A stretch of DNA of 60,853 nucleotides from a virus: positions 1 to 60,853 of the IMG/VR virus record IMGVR_UViG_3300034375_004361. The stretch is one strand, 5' to 3'. Within the stretch, counting starts at the first letter, position 1. Each line of letters opens with the position of its first letter. The notes beneath the pieces are model-generated. The model was given only the letters and a program-made list of their open reading frames with translations. It made no database searches and was not told where the DNA came from. Of this stretch, positions 50,153-56,784 are shown piece after piece. Position numbers and translations under genes: made by a program.

Positions 50153-50715
50153 AGCTCGATTGTTTTAATGTATCCGTTTACGTGTTTGTTTTTAAGCATC
50201 TCTTGTTCTGGAACGAGCCAACCCCTCGCATTATTGTCTCCCTTCACACTACATGGGACATCTTTCCATCCATGTTTCTTACCTCCGCTGTCATCCACCC
50301 ATACAGCAAAGTCCTCTAGGTAAAACACGTGAGCGTAATCGCAAAGGTGCTCACCCTCAGGTGATGTTTTCTTGAAAATGTAAACGAATATGTCTGCCTC
50401 TCCAACGCTTGAATAAATGCCACACTTCTTGCCCGTGGTTAAACTCATCCACTCCATGAAGAGGTTGGGACAATCGCTCCCTCGTCGGTTCATGTATTCA
50501 TATCCTGACGTGTCGTACTTGACCTCGAACCGAGTGTTCTTCTGGTTCTCCAAGTCCCAGTAGAGACGTTTGTTTGGAGGCTTTACGTCTGAAGAACGGA
50601 TAACAGTATCACCCCTTGACACAAGGTACCTCTCCCATAAGCGTTCCCCTTCGTCTCCCTCTCTTATCTTCTTACGAAAGTTTGAACTGCCCATCGTTCG
50701 ATTCATTGTACTCAT
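50149..50715 (-). CDS. PD-(D/E)XK nuclease-like protein (188 aa)
   Basis: The N-terminal helix carries GDEGERLWERYL (Glu22/24), followed by YWDLENQKN (Asp54) and RFEVKYD (Glu64, Lys66), the order E ... D ... E-x-K of the PD-(D/E)XK fold. The C-terminal half is mixed and ends HVNGYIKTIEL. A restriction- or Vsr-like nuclease or a resolvase is possible; the substrate cannot be told. The start may be ATG 50715 or a later ATG (50694), because the upstream gene overlaps the first codons. Confidence 0.62.
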   Translation of the reverse strand: MSTMNRTMGSSNFRKKIREGDEGERLWERYLVSRGDTVIRSSDVKPPNKRLYWDLENQKNTRFEVKYDTSGYEYMNRRGSDCPNLFMEWMSLTTGKKCGIYSSVGEADIFVYIFKKTSPEGEHLCDYAHVFYLEDFAVWVDDSGGKKHGWKDVPCSVKGDNNARGWLVPEQEMLKNKHVNGYIKTIEL

Positions 50716-50908
50716 CGCACGCTGTAGTTACTGTGTCAAGCTCAACACTCACCCTGCTCTTGAACGCCTTGACTAATTCCATGACGCGAATCCAGTTGAT
50801 GTGAGGTTGACCACACTCAGTGTGCAGGTCTTCGTAAAGCTCGGTGGCTTCTCTCTGAATGTTTGCGGTCGATGAGCAGTAAATCTCACTTAGAGTTTTT
50901 GATTTCAC
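50672..50908 (-). CDS. Hypothetical helical protein (78 aa)
   Basis: A 78-aa acidic helical protein (MKSKTLSEIYCSSTANIQRE...). It overlaps the nuclease-like gene by up to 44 nt downstream and the endonuclease gene by 23 nt upstream. No recognised domain. Confidence 0.65.
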   Translation of the reverse strand: MKSKTLSEIYCSSTANIQREATELYEDLHTECGQPHINWIRVMELVKAFKSRVSVELDTVTTACDEYNESNDGQFKLS

Positions 50909-51368
50909 GGCAGATGGTTTGGATGGTTTCGTCTACTTGTTTCTTGTTCTTTGGAATAAAGAGCATATAGTCTTCCATTCCGTTGTCGACTAGGTACTTC
51001 AAGAACATCTTCCACCTGATGGGGAAGGTGTGCTGTGATGGGACATAGCCCTTGGTCTCAATGATGAACTTGTGCTCGTGCGATACGAAGTCTGGGGTGT
51101 ACTTCACCTGCAAGACTGCGTTGCCCGTGGCGTTCCTCATGTAGTCCTTTCCCTTCGTCGACTTGAAGTAGATACCAGGGTACCTAAATCCATCTTGCAC
51201 TATGAAGGTCTCACCCTCATAAACAAAACTGATGTCGAACTCCTTTAATTGGTCGTAGCAGTAGGTCTCAAGGTTGGACTTCAACTGCATCCCATCGCGC
51301 CGAAGGTTGCGCGACTTGGCGCTTTTCTTCTTGGGACGAGTGAGATTCTTCCTTGGTCTCCTCTGCAT
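50886..51368 (-). CDS. PD-(D/E)XK endonuclease, DUF1064/resolvase-like (160 aa)
   Basis: A basic N-terminal tail (MQRRPRKNLTRPKKKSAKS), then the catalytic core: QVKYTPDFVSHEHKFIIETK with Asp93, Glu104 and Lys106, and an N-terminal Glu34 in a helix. The motif Y-T-P-D-F ... I-I-E-x-K-G is typical of DUF1064 and T7 endonuclease I-like enzymes. It could resolve branched DNA before packaging or degrade host DNA. It lies 10 nt downstream of the primase-helicase gene. Confidence 0.78.
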   Translation of the reverse strand: MQRRPRKNLTRPKKKSAKSRNLRRDGMQLKSNLETYCYDQLKEFDISFVYEGETFIVQDGFRYPGIYFKSTKGKDYMRNATGNAVLQVKYTPDFVSHEHKFIIETKGYVPSQHTFPIRWKMFLKYLVDNGMEDYMLFIPKNKKQVDETIQTICREIKNSK

Positions 51369-51378
51369 GCGCCATAGT

Positions 51379-53181
51379 TTACAACAGGTCAGGGTGTATT
51401 CTGGACTGCGTTCCCACTACTTTTTCACCAAGTGGAGAAAAGAAACCTTGAACAGGCCCCTCAAGAGAGAAGGCGCTGTGTGTGTTGTTGAACTTAAAGA
51501 ACAAAGGCTCTGCGTATGGCGTCGGGGTGCCGCCTGTATCTGTCTCCCTCACCTTTCGTACGTGCATCTCTGTACAGAACCTTACGTTCGGGTCAGTGTG
51601 TTGCACCTTTCTGTGAAGGGTGATGAAGCAGTCAGCCCTGTTCACCCACTTGCCACCACCCTCGGTGTCTTCTGCAAAAGGAGCACGGGGATATCCGTCA
51701 GGGTCTTTCTGCCTCTGAGATTCTGTAACGCTATGCGCGTTGACCCAGACAGCCACACCCAACCTGTTGCTGAATGTCAAGAAGTCTGACGCGGCTTCGT
51801 AGTGGTACTCGTGTGAGTTAAGGTGCTTCCCCTTCATGCCATCAATTCTCAGGCTGTTGTAAGGGTCAATAAACAAACCGTCGATGGCTTTCATTCGGTG
51901 CAGTTTCTCTGCAAACAGAAGGACATCTGTGTAGCTGAGGACTTCATCGTTTTTGATAACCACAAAGTGTTCCTTCACCCACTGGTATGCACGCTTCTGT
52001 TCTTGATATGACATGCTCGTGATGTGCTTGTCCAAACAGAACTGCATGAGCTTCATCTTGAGGGCGGCTGTAGTGTTCTCCGCGCTGTAGATAACCCATC
52101 TCCATCCGTGGTTCATGCTTGCACTGACCATGAGGAACAGAGTGAACGTCGTCTTACCGATGTTACTGTGGCCGTTAATCATGACGAACTCCTTCTTGAA
52201 TCGGAAGTTCTCGTCCAACCTAGTGTTGCCTGTCGACAGACCGACCTCAATGTTGCCCTCCCTGTACTGGTCAATCCATGCGAAGTCAGCGTCGTCAGAA
52301 GAGACGAAGGACATGTCACCATCCTGCAACAGGATGTCCCTCTTAATCTGCTCCTCGTCTGCAAGAACCTCCTTGATAGGCATGGTCTTGCCATGAGCCA
52401 CTCCGTCCTTGATGGTGCGACGAGCAAGCTCCATGTCATCCAAGTCGTGCTTCTCAATCTCTCTCTCCAGAACGTAGTAAGCTACGTCCTCTTCAATCTT
52501 ACCTGCCCCGACGTAACCACCGATGAGATGAGCCGCACGAATCAGAGTGCTGTGCTTCTCTCCATCACTGGCCTTGGCAATCATGCGTGCCGCAATGTTC
52601 AGCTTCTCGTAGTCTGTCTTGTCCTCAATGTTCTGGATGTAGGTGGCATTGGTCTGCTCACCAATCATGCCGCTGAACACGTCAGCATCTTTGACTACAA
52701 TCTCTGGGTCACAGCTTTCAAAGCAAGCGCGTGATTCATTGATGCCAGTGGAGTCTACCTCCAGTCCATACTGACTGTCGAAGTACTTCTGGAGACTGCG
52801 GAAGTGGTCTCTGTGTCGGGATGGTTCTTGCACCTCGACCAGTGCCTTGATGCCGTTACCCGATGGGCTGACCCAACAGCTACGAACGTATCGGTCTGAG
52901 CCAATGACATTCTTCCCACGCTCTACGTCGATGTGGTCAAAGTCTAGGACGATGAGGCCACTGTGCCTCTTGAGATTGTCGTCCTTCCTGCCGCTGAACT
53001 CCCCGCTGAAAAGAACTATTGGAAGCTTTGTCTTCTCGCTCTTCTCTCCGTCACGGATTCTATCAATCCTCGTTGTGTGTTTCCCTTGTCGTATCCTGTT
53101 CAGCGCTGTCTCCAACGAAATGTACGTTGGCTCCTGTACTTGATGTATGGAAGGGAATATGGTGACGATGGGGTTGCTCAT
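51379..53181 (-). CDS. Primase-helicase fusion: BT4734-like N-terminus plus DnaB-type ATPase (600 aa)
   Basis: Residues ~50-165 match the BT4734/VirE N-terminal domain: LPIVLFSGEFSG, GLIVLDFDHI with the D80-x-D82 pair of archaeo-eukaryotic-type primases, VSPSGNGIKALV and NESRACFESCDPE. Residues ~310-520 are a RecA-type helicase core with Walker A GHSNIGKTT (337-345), Walker B LFIDPYN (Asp439) and VNAHSVTESQR. It would prime and unwind phage DNA. Start at ATG 53181 follows an AT-rich stretch; the first 119 bp overlap the end of the preceding gene. Confidence 0.87.
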   Translation of the reverse strand: MSNPIVTIFPSIHQVQEPTYISLETALNRIRQGKHTTRIDRIRDGEKSEKTKLPIVLFSGEFSGRKDDNLKRHSGLIVLDFDHIDVERGKNVIGSDRYVRSCWVSPSGNGIKALVEVQEPSRHRDHFRSLQKYFDSQYGLEVDSTGINESRACFESCDPEIVVKDADVFSGMIGEQTNATYIQNIEDKTDYEKLNIAARMIAKASDGEKHSTLIRAAHLIGGYVGAGKIEEDVAYYVLEREIEKHDLDDMELARRTIKDGVAHGKTMPIKEVLADEEQIKRDILLQDGDMSFVSSDDADFAWIDQYREGNIEVGLSTGNTRLDENFRFKKEFVMINGHSNIGKTTFTLFLMVSASMNHGWRWVIYSAENTTAALKMKLMQFCLDKHITSMSYQEQKRAYQWVKEHFVVIKNDEVLSYTDVLLFAEKLHRMKAIDGLFIDPYNSLRIDGMKGKHLNSHEYHYEAASDFLTFSNRLGVAVWVNAHSVTESQRQKDPDGYPRAPFAEDTEGGGKWVNRADCFITLHRKVQHTDPNVRFCTEMHVRKVRETDTGGTPTPYAEPLFFKFNNTHSAFSLEGPVQGFFSPLGEKVVGTQSRIHPDLL

Positions 53182-53437
53182 TTAATTTAATTTCTAGCAG
53201 GATTAGGTAGCCGATAAGGTCTCGGACAACGTCCTCGTCTTCAACTCCTTCCTTGAAGTTCATAAGACGATTAAGTTTGTCGTCGATGCGAACCTTCAGT
53301 TGCTCAACAGAGTCAGCCTTGCTGAAGATTCTTACTGGGTCTAACGCGGAGTTCCCGTACTTATTGTTCTTCTCTATCAGAAACTCTGCGATAGTCTCGC
53401 AGTGGTCCTTGATTCTTTTGGACGCGGTTTTTGACAT
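53063..53437 (-). CDS. DUF1599/Nmad1-like hypothetical protein (124 aa)
   Basis: Start taken at the internal ATG 53437 (MSKTASKRIKDHCETIAEFL). The core EKNNKYGNSALDPVRIFSKA, then VRIDDKLNRLMN and EDVVRDLIGYLILLEIKL, is a pattern common in phage proteins related to DUF1599 (a nucleotide-modification-associated domain), recalled from memory. It may bind or hydrolyse nucleotides. The C-terminal ~40 residues are His/Thr-rich and overlap the primase start. Confidence 0.68.
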   Translation of the reverse strand: MSKTASKRIKDHCETIAEFLIEKNNKYGNSALDPVRIFSKADSVEQLKVRIDDKLNRLMNFKEGVEDEDVVRDLIGYLILLEIKLNEQPHRHHIPFHTSSTGANVHFVGDSAEQDTTRETHNED

Positions 53438-53861
53438 GGTCAATAGTTTTTTGGATGTTATCGAGAGTCTTCTGAAGAACGTCAAGCTCTGCCTCGTTGC
53501 TGATGTAGTGACGATACTGTCCGATAGGATACACGTTCATCTCCTTTGAGCACTCAACAACTACACGTGTGGCTTTCTCATAAAACTGCCCATACTTGGA
53601 GCTGTATGCCATGTACATGTCATGGTTCTTGATGGCATGCAAGATAGTGCTGTGGTCCTTCCAAAACATAGACGCCGCCTCAGCTCTACCAACAAACGGC
53701 GACACGGCATTGAACACTGCGGCTCGGGCCTCGACAGACGAGCGGCTTCTGTTTGCCGCCCACCGACGCAGGGACCGAGGGCTGAGGTGGTGCAGATTCA
53801 GCTCTTCCATGTACCTCTCACGGACTGCGTTAATAAATGGGTTGGTCGAACGCTTCTTCAT
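53361..53861 (-). CDS. DnaA domain IV-like DNA-binding protein (166 aa)
   Basis: Residues ~38-80 resemble the C-terminal DNA-binding domain of the bacterial initiator DnaA: SSVEARAAVFNAVSPF, then FWKDHSTILHAIKNH (DHSTILHA at 69-76), close to the DnaA signature G-x-R-D-H-S-T-V-L-H-A. There is no AAA+ ATPase part, so it can bind DnaA-box-like sites but not open DNA by itself. The C-terminal half is a charged coil. Next to the primase-helicase, it could mark the phage origin or interfere with host initiation. Confidence 0.7.
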   Translation of the reverse strand: MKKRSTNPFINAVRERYMEELNLHHLSPRSLRRWAANRSRSSVEARAAVFNAVSPFVGRAEAASMFWKDHSTILHAIKNHDMYMAYSSKYGQFYEKATRVVVECSKEMNVYPIGQYRHYISNEAELDVLQKTLDNIQKTIDHVKNRVQKNQGPLRDYRRVSDREEQ

Positions 53862-53940
53862 CCTTCGTTGTTTTCAATGTAGACAGCCCACAACAAAACG
53901 AATGCGAGCATAATAAATGGAACTAGTGAAATAAACATAG
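53862..53940. other. Short spacer upstream of the DnaA-like gene
   Basis: AT-rich 79-bp spacer between the minus-strand tRNA-like element and the DnaA-like gene. No clear TAnnTTTG box on the minus strand. Nothing else supported. Confidence 0.4.
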
Positions 53941-54003
53941 AAGGGAGGAGGTGAGTCGAACACCTCACGTGCCACCAACAAAAGCACGGCTCCGAGCTCC
54001 CTT
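53940..54003 (-). ncRNA. tRNA-like element without a normal D-arm (about 63 nt)
   Basis: On the minus strand AAGGGAG (54003-53997) pairs perfectly with CTCCCTT (53947-53941). Immediately inside the 3' strand is a canonical T-arm: AGGTG-TTCGACT-CACCT, with the invariant T-T-C-G-A loop and G-C closing pair. The remaining ~30 nt form one 5-bp stem (CGTGC/GCACG) with an 11-nt loop, plus a collapsed GCTC-G-GAGC where the D-arm should be. It is too short for a standard tRNA; a degenerate tRNA, a mini-tRNA or a tRNA mimic are the options. Confidence 0.45.
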
Positions 54004-54209
54004 TGTACTTGTCTTTCCAAGCTGTCAGTCTTTGATGCCCATAAGGGGAAATGAGTCTTCAACCTTGCGGCCCCACTTAATCAATGTTCTCGGTGCGATA
54101 TCACTCCAAGTTCTTTTCAATCGACCAGCACGAGAACTGACTGGACATCCCACCTCACCCGACAAGGTTGAGTTCTTTACACCGCAAAGGGCTAGAAAGA
54201 AAAGAGATG
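54004..54209 (-). other. Non-coding spacer with possible pseudoknotted RNA fold
   Basis: About 206 nt without a supported gene. On the minus strand CAACCTTG pairs with CAAGGTTG, GTTCTCGTGC with GCACCGAGAAC (one bulge), and TGTCCAGTC with GACTGACA (one bulge); the first and third pairings interleave like a pseudoknot. No group I intron core motifs or tmRNA tag were seen. The pairings could be partly chance. Confidence 0.3.
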
Positions 54210-54283
54210 TACCCCCGACAGGAATCGAACCTGTGACCGTCTGCTTAGAAGGCAGATGCTCTATCCAACTGAGCTACGAGGGC
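54210..54283 (-). tRNA. tRNA-Arg (anticodon TCT)
   Basis: A complete 74-nt cloverleaf on the minus strand: acceptor GCCCTCG with CGGGGGT (two G-U pairs), D-arm GCTC-AGTTGGATA-GAGC, anticodon arm TCTGC-CTTCTAA-GCAGA with anticodon TCT, and T-arm ACAGG-TTCGATT-CCTGT. CCA is not encoded. It reads AGA, a codon visibly frequent in the structural genes, so it may support late translation. Confidence 0.95.
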
Positions 54284-54289
54284 GGGGTC

Positions 54290-54363
54290 GGGGTGGCTTT
54301 GTTTCCTGAGGAAAATGAATTAAACCTCGTTGCAGGTTCTCCCTGCACACCATGCGCCACCCC
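54290..54363 (-). ncRNA. 74-nt inverted-repeat-bounded RNA element next to tRNA-Arg
   Basis: GGGGTGGC (54363-54356 on the minus strand) pairs with GCCACCCC (54297-54290). Inside are hairpins GCAGG-GAGAA-CCTGC and TTTCC-TCA-GGAAA. The length and 8-bp closing stem resemble a tRNA acceptor, and it ends 6 nt before the tRNA-Arg, but no T-loop or anticodon loop fits. It may be a processing or structural element or a decayed tRNA. Confidence 0.35.
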
Positions 54364-54369
54364 TAGGGA

Positions 54370-54624
54370 TTAGAACGGCATGCCGTCTGCTGACGTTTCA
54401 GCTGGCTTGCTAGACTGCCATGAGGCGGGGTCTTCGATGACAGCCCAAGCGTTGCCTTTGTTGTTCTGCTCCTTGTTCTTGGTGATGTTCACCTTGACAT
54501 ACACGTTGCCTTTCTCTGTGGCAAAGCGCTTCATCTGGTCCAACTCAGCCAAGGTGAACTTGACCTTGAGAGAGACGTGGGGTTCTACGTAACCTACGTA
54601 GTTGTTGTTGTTTTCCTTAGACAT
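54370..54624 (-). CDS. SSB-like single-stranded DNA-binding protein candidate (84 aa)
   Basis: A short beta-rich body (VSLKVKFTLAELDQMKRF; NVYVKVNITKNKE; GNAWAVIEDP) ends in a Ser/Glu-rich tail finishing SADGMPF, like the acidic D-x-P-F tip with which SSB proteins recruit partners. It is shorter than a normal OB-fold SSB (~110+ aa). Neighbouring ERF and exonuclease genes make an SSB or recombination accessory role likely. The fold itself is not certain. Confidence 0.55.
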   Translation of the reverse strand: MSKENNNNYVGYVEPHVSLKVKFTLAELDQMKRFATEKGNVYVKVNITKNKEQNNKGNAWAVIEDPASWQSSKPAETSADGMPF

Positions 54625-54634
54625 GGCTAAAGGT

Positions 54635-54907
54635 TTAGGGGTTAATTGTTTTAACGAAATCGTTGTACTGATTACGAAACGCAGGAATCATCATCTTATT
54701 GTCTGCATGTGCATTGAGCAACCAGAGCTCGTTGCTTGTGCAGTTCAACAGAGCGTGCAAGTCTTTGTATGGGATGTTCTTATCCCCGACGAGGTACCTG
54801 ACGACGCTACACTTGGCGTCCCAAAGAGGTGTCTGGTACTTGGTGGGGCAGGTGACGTCCACGCCAAAGTACTTGCTTGCTCCGATGATGATATCCTGTG
54901 TGTTCAT
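54635..54907 (-). CDS. Hypothetical protein, possibly a second DnaA-IV-like fold (90 aa)
   Basis: A 90-aa mostly helical protein (MNTQDIIIGASKYFGVDVTC...). The layout I-I-x-x-A-x-x-Y-F-G-V, then DAKCSVVRYLV, IPYKDLHALLN and NAHADNK, follows the helix order of DnaA domain IV (I-x-x-x-V-A-x-Y-F-x-V ... A-R-x-x-x-x-Y-L ... H-x-x-V), but the D-H-S-T motif is missing. It overlaps the exonuclease gene by 4 nt. The assignment is tentative. Confidence 0.62.
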   Translation of the reverse strand: MNTQDIIIGASKYFGVDVTCPTKYQTPLWDAKCSVVRYLVGDKNIPYKDLHALLNCTSNELWLLNAHADNKMMIPAFRNQYNDFVKTINP

Positions 54908-55689
54908 ATTTCTTCGTAGTTGTAGTAAGCGTCGGAGATGAGAGCACCGTCCAAGTACGCTTTTATTTTTTCAATGGCCGTGTTGAACTTGCGTTCTCCA
55001 GACTCTAGTGTTTGTGGTGATGCCTTGTACACACCGACAGCGTAGGGGAATGTCTTCTCCTGTACCACCCAGTAGTAGTCCTTCACATCAAAGACTCGGC
55101 AGTAGATGTAAGCTTGGATGTCGTATCCAAACTTGAAGACATCATACCTGAAGCCACTCATGCGTTGGGTGGTCTTGCTGTCAGAGATGTAGTCATCCCC
55201 CTTGCAGTCTAGGAATCCTCGGACAGGGATGTCATCCCCTTGGATACCCTCGATGAACTTGTTGAACTCTACCTGATAGTCCCCGCTGAGGAACTGGTCA
55301 CGGACAGGTGTCCTGTCGAGACGTTCAATCATCTCCATCGCTTTCTTGTAGTCGTTGGCATTGACTACAACCTTGCCGTCGGTGGTTGCTTGGATTGTCT
55401 GTTCCTTCAACCAGTCCTTGTACTTCTTCGTGGCCCTTGGGGACTTACCCCCAACCTCCTCGACAATCTTGTCGTCGTTAACTACAACGAACTCCTTGTC
55501 AAAAAATTGTGGCTCGAACAGAAGCTTGTCGTACACCGAGCCAAAGCGGAGGGCATCTGTATCCTTCCTGATGCGACCCTGCATGTACATCTCCCAAAGC
55601 TTGATGTCTTTGAGAGCCTCCTTGCAGGAGGAATAGGACAGGTAACCTTTGCCTACCCTCTCTGCAAGTCGGTTCGCAAACTCCATCAT
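54904..55689 (-). CDS. PD-(D/E)XK exonuclease, RecE/DUF3799-like (261 aa)
   Basis: The N-terminal helical part (KGYLSYSSCKEALKDIKLWE) is typical of this group. Catalytic core: QVEF (Glu141), VRGFLDCKGDD (Asp161), YISDSKTT (Asp170-Ser-Lys172) and DIQAYIYCRVF (Q192-x-x-Y motif), matching the lambda-exonuclease/RecB nuclease layout. Next to an ERF annealing protein it would resect double-stranded ends for single-strand annealing recombination. Starts in a 4-nt overlap with the ERF stop. Confidence 0.83.
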   Translation of the reverse strand: MMEFANRLAERVGKGYLSYSSCKEALKDIKLWEMYMQGRIRKDTDALRFGSVYDKLLFEPQFFDKEFVVVNDDKIVEEVGGKSPRATKKYKDWLKEQTIQATTDGKVVVNANDYKKAMEMIERLDRTPVRDQFLSGDYQVEFNKFIEGIQGDDIPVRGFLDCKGDDYISDSKTTQRMSGFRYDVFKFGYDIQAYIYCRVFDVKDYYWVVQEKTFPYAVGVYKASPQTLESGERKFNTAIEKIKAYLDGALISDAYYNYEEI

Positions 55690-56303
55690 CCGCAGGCCGC
55701 CTTCAAGGTGTCCTGTTGCTTCGGAGTCATGCGCTTTCCGTGCTTCTCATCAACAGCTTGGAACGCGGCAAGAGAGTTCTTGCTACTGCGGATGTAGCTC
55801 TCCAACTGTTCCATCTCTTCATCGCTCAAGCCTTTCGATGGTGACGCTTTCTTTGGGGCGGCCTTACGAGCTGGGGCTGGAGCTGTACGTCCATGGTTGT
55901 TGGTCGCGTCGCTGTCCTTCGTGTCGTCGATGCAGAACAATCCATTCAATGCATACTTGCGAGCGTAGCTTGACGCAGAGCCTGTGATTTGAGCGGCATC
56001 CATACCCTTCTTGGTCTCCTCTTCACGAGCGAAGCCTGAGGTCTGTACAGCTTGACCATCTCCGTTGTGTACGACTGCTGTTGCCTTGACGTACACTCGG
56101 CCAGACACATCGACCATCTCGTCGGTTACGGTGAGGATGAGACCATGCTGATTGAGGTGAGGCTTGACAGCTTCGAGGATGTCCTCGCAAGACCGATACT
56201 TATAGCCTCCAAACTTGTTGGTCTGACCTTTAGGTGCCTTGAGAGCTGACTGAATTGCCGATAGGCTGTCGACAATGGCCTTGTAGTTGTTGTCTTCTGA
56301 CAT
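55686..56303 (-). CDS. erf: ERF family single-strand annealing protein (205 aa)
   Basis: Residues ~10-130 match the ERF domain: DSLSAIQSALKAPKGQTNKF, GGYKYRSCEDILEAVKPHL, GLILTVTDEMVDVSGRVYVK, KKGMDAAQITGSASSYARKY and ALNGLFCIDD (the G-S-x-x-S-Y-x-x-R-Y-A motif). Residues ~135-165 are an Ala/Pro/Lys linker and the C-terminal ~40 residues a small helical domain. It pairs complementary single strands made by the adjacent exonuclease. The gene pair is a Red-like recombination system. Confidence 0.92.
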   Translation of the reverse strand: MSEDNNYKAIVDSLSAIQSALKAPKGQTNKFGGYKYRSCEDILEAVKPHLNQHGLILTVTDEMVDVSGRVYVKATAVVHNGDGQAVQTSGFAREEETKKGMDAAQITGSASSYARKYALNGLFCIDDTKDSDATNNHGRTAPAPARKAAPKKASPSKGLSDEEMEQLESYIRSSKNSLAAFQAVDEKHGKRMTPKQQDTLKAACG

Positions 56304-56322
56304 TTTACTATGGGTTTGAATT

Positions 56323-56487
56323 TTAATCTATTGGAATGTTGAAGCCTTTGGATAAGCACTTCTCGCTTGCTGTTCTTGCCACAAGAATACTGTTCTTAAA
56401 TACCTTGTTGAGTATTCTGACAGGCAAAAATAACAGCAGGGATGTGATGAGAGCAGTCAGCATGACTACCCAGTGTAGTATCTTCAT
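56323..56487 (-). CDS. Small single-pass membrane protein (54 aa)
   Basis: A 54-aa frame starting ATG 56487: MKILHWVVMLTALITSLLLF forms one membrane segment, followed by a basic, helical tail. It is in line with the operon between the ERF gene and the 80-aa gene. No family recognised. The hydrophobic segment and operon position support it. Confidence 0.55.
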   Translation of the reverse strand: MKILHWVVMLTALITSLLLFLPVRILNKVFKNSILVARTASEKCLSKGFNIPID

Positions 56488-56541
56488 TTGATTTGGTTAC
56501 AAAGTTCGTGAAGATTTTCTACAAATTCAAGGTTTGACATG

Positions 56542-56784
56542 TTAATTGTGTTTAACAGATTGTGGATTGACTGTGGATTGGGCTGATTCAAAGAAGCCAT
56601 ACTGCTCTGCGTCTCTCATAACCTTGTTGACTTGCATTGTAAAGAAGCTCTGTGCTCCATAGCCATCGACCAAGGGCTTCTTCAGTGTTTCTACCTTGTG
56701 TCGGTGTGCTCGCACAATCTTGTCAAACAGACGGGCTTTATCTTCGAGGACCGCGAGGCGGTCGTGTGGAAGTTGGTTCATCAT
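56542..56784 (-). CDS. Hypothetical helical protein (80 aa)
   Basis: An 80-aa protein with a helical first half (DRLAVLEDKARLFDKIVRAH). It shares ATGA with the end of the 369-aa gene upstream. Unknown function. Confidence 0.7.
   Translation of the reverse strand: MMNQLPHDRLAVLEDKARLFDKIVRAHRHKVETLKKPLVDGYGAQSFFTMQVNKVMRDAEQYGFFESAQSTVNPQSVKHN

Noticed and set aside
52024-52734. 236-aa plus-strand ORF
   Set aside because: Shadow of the primase-helicase, whose Walker motifs and domain order are clear.
54004-54209. Group I intron or tmRNA between the tRNA-like elements
   Set aside because: No P7/R-S core sequence, no split tRNA exons around it and no tag-peptide frame; only loose pairings remain.
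53951-54373. 140-aa plus ORF and a 62-aa minus ORF over the tRNA region
   Set aside because: They run through the tRNA-Arg and tRNA-like stems; the translation repeats known artefacts of reading a reverse tRNA.
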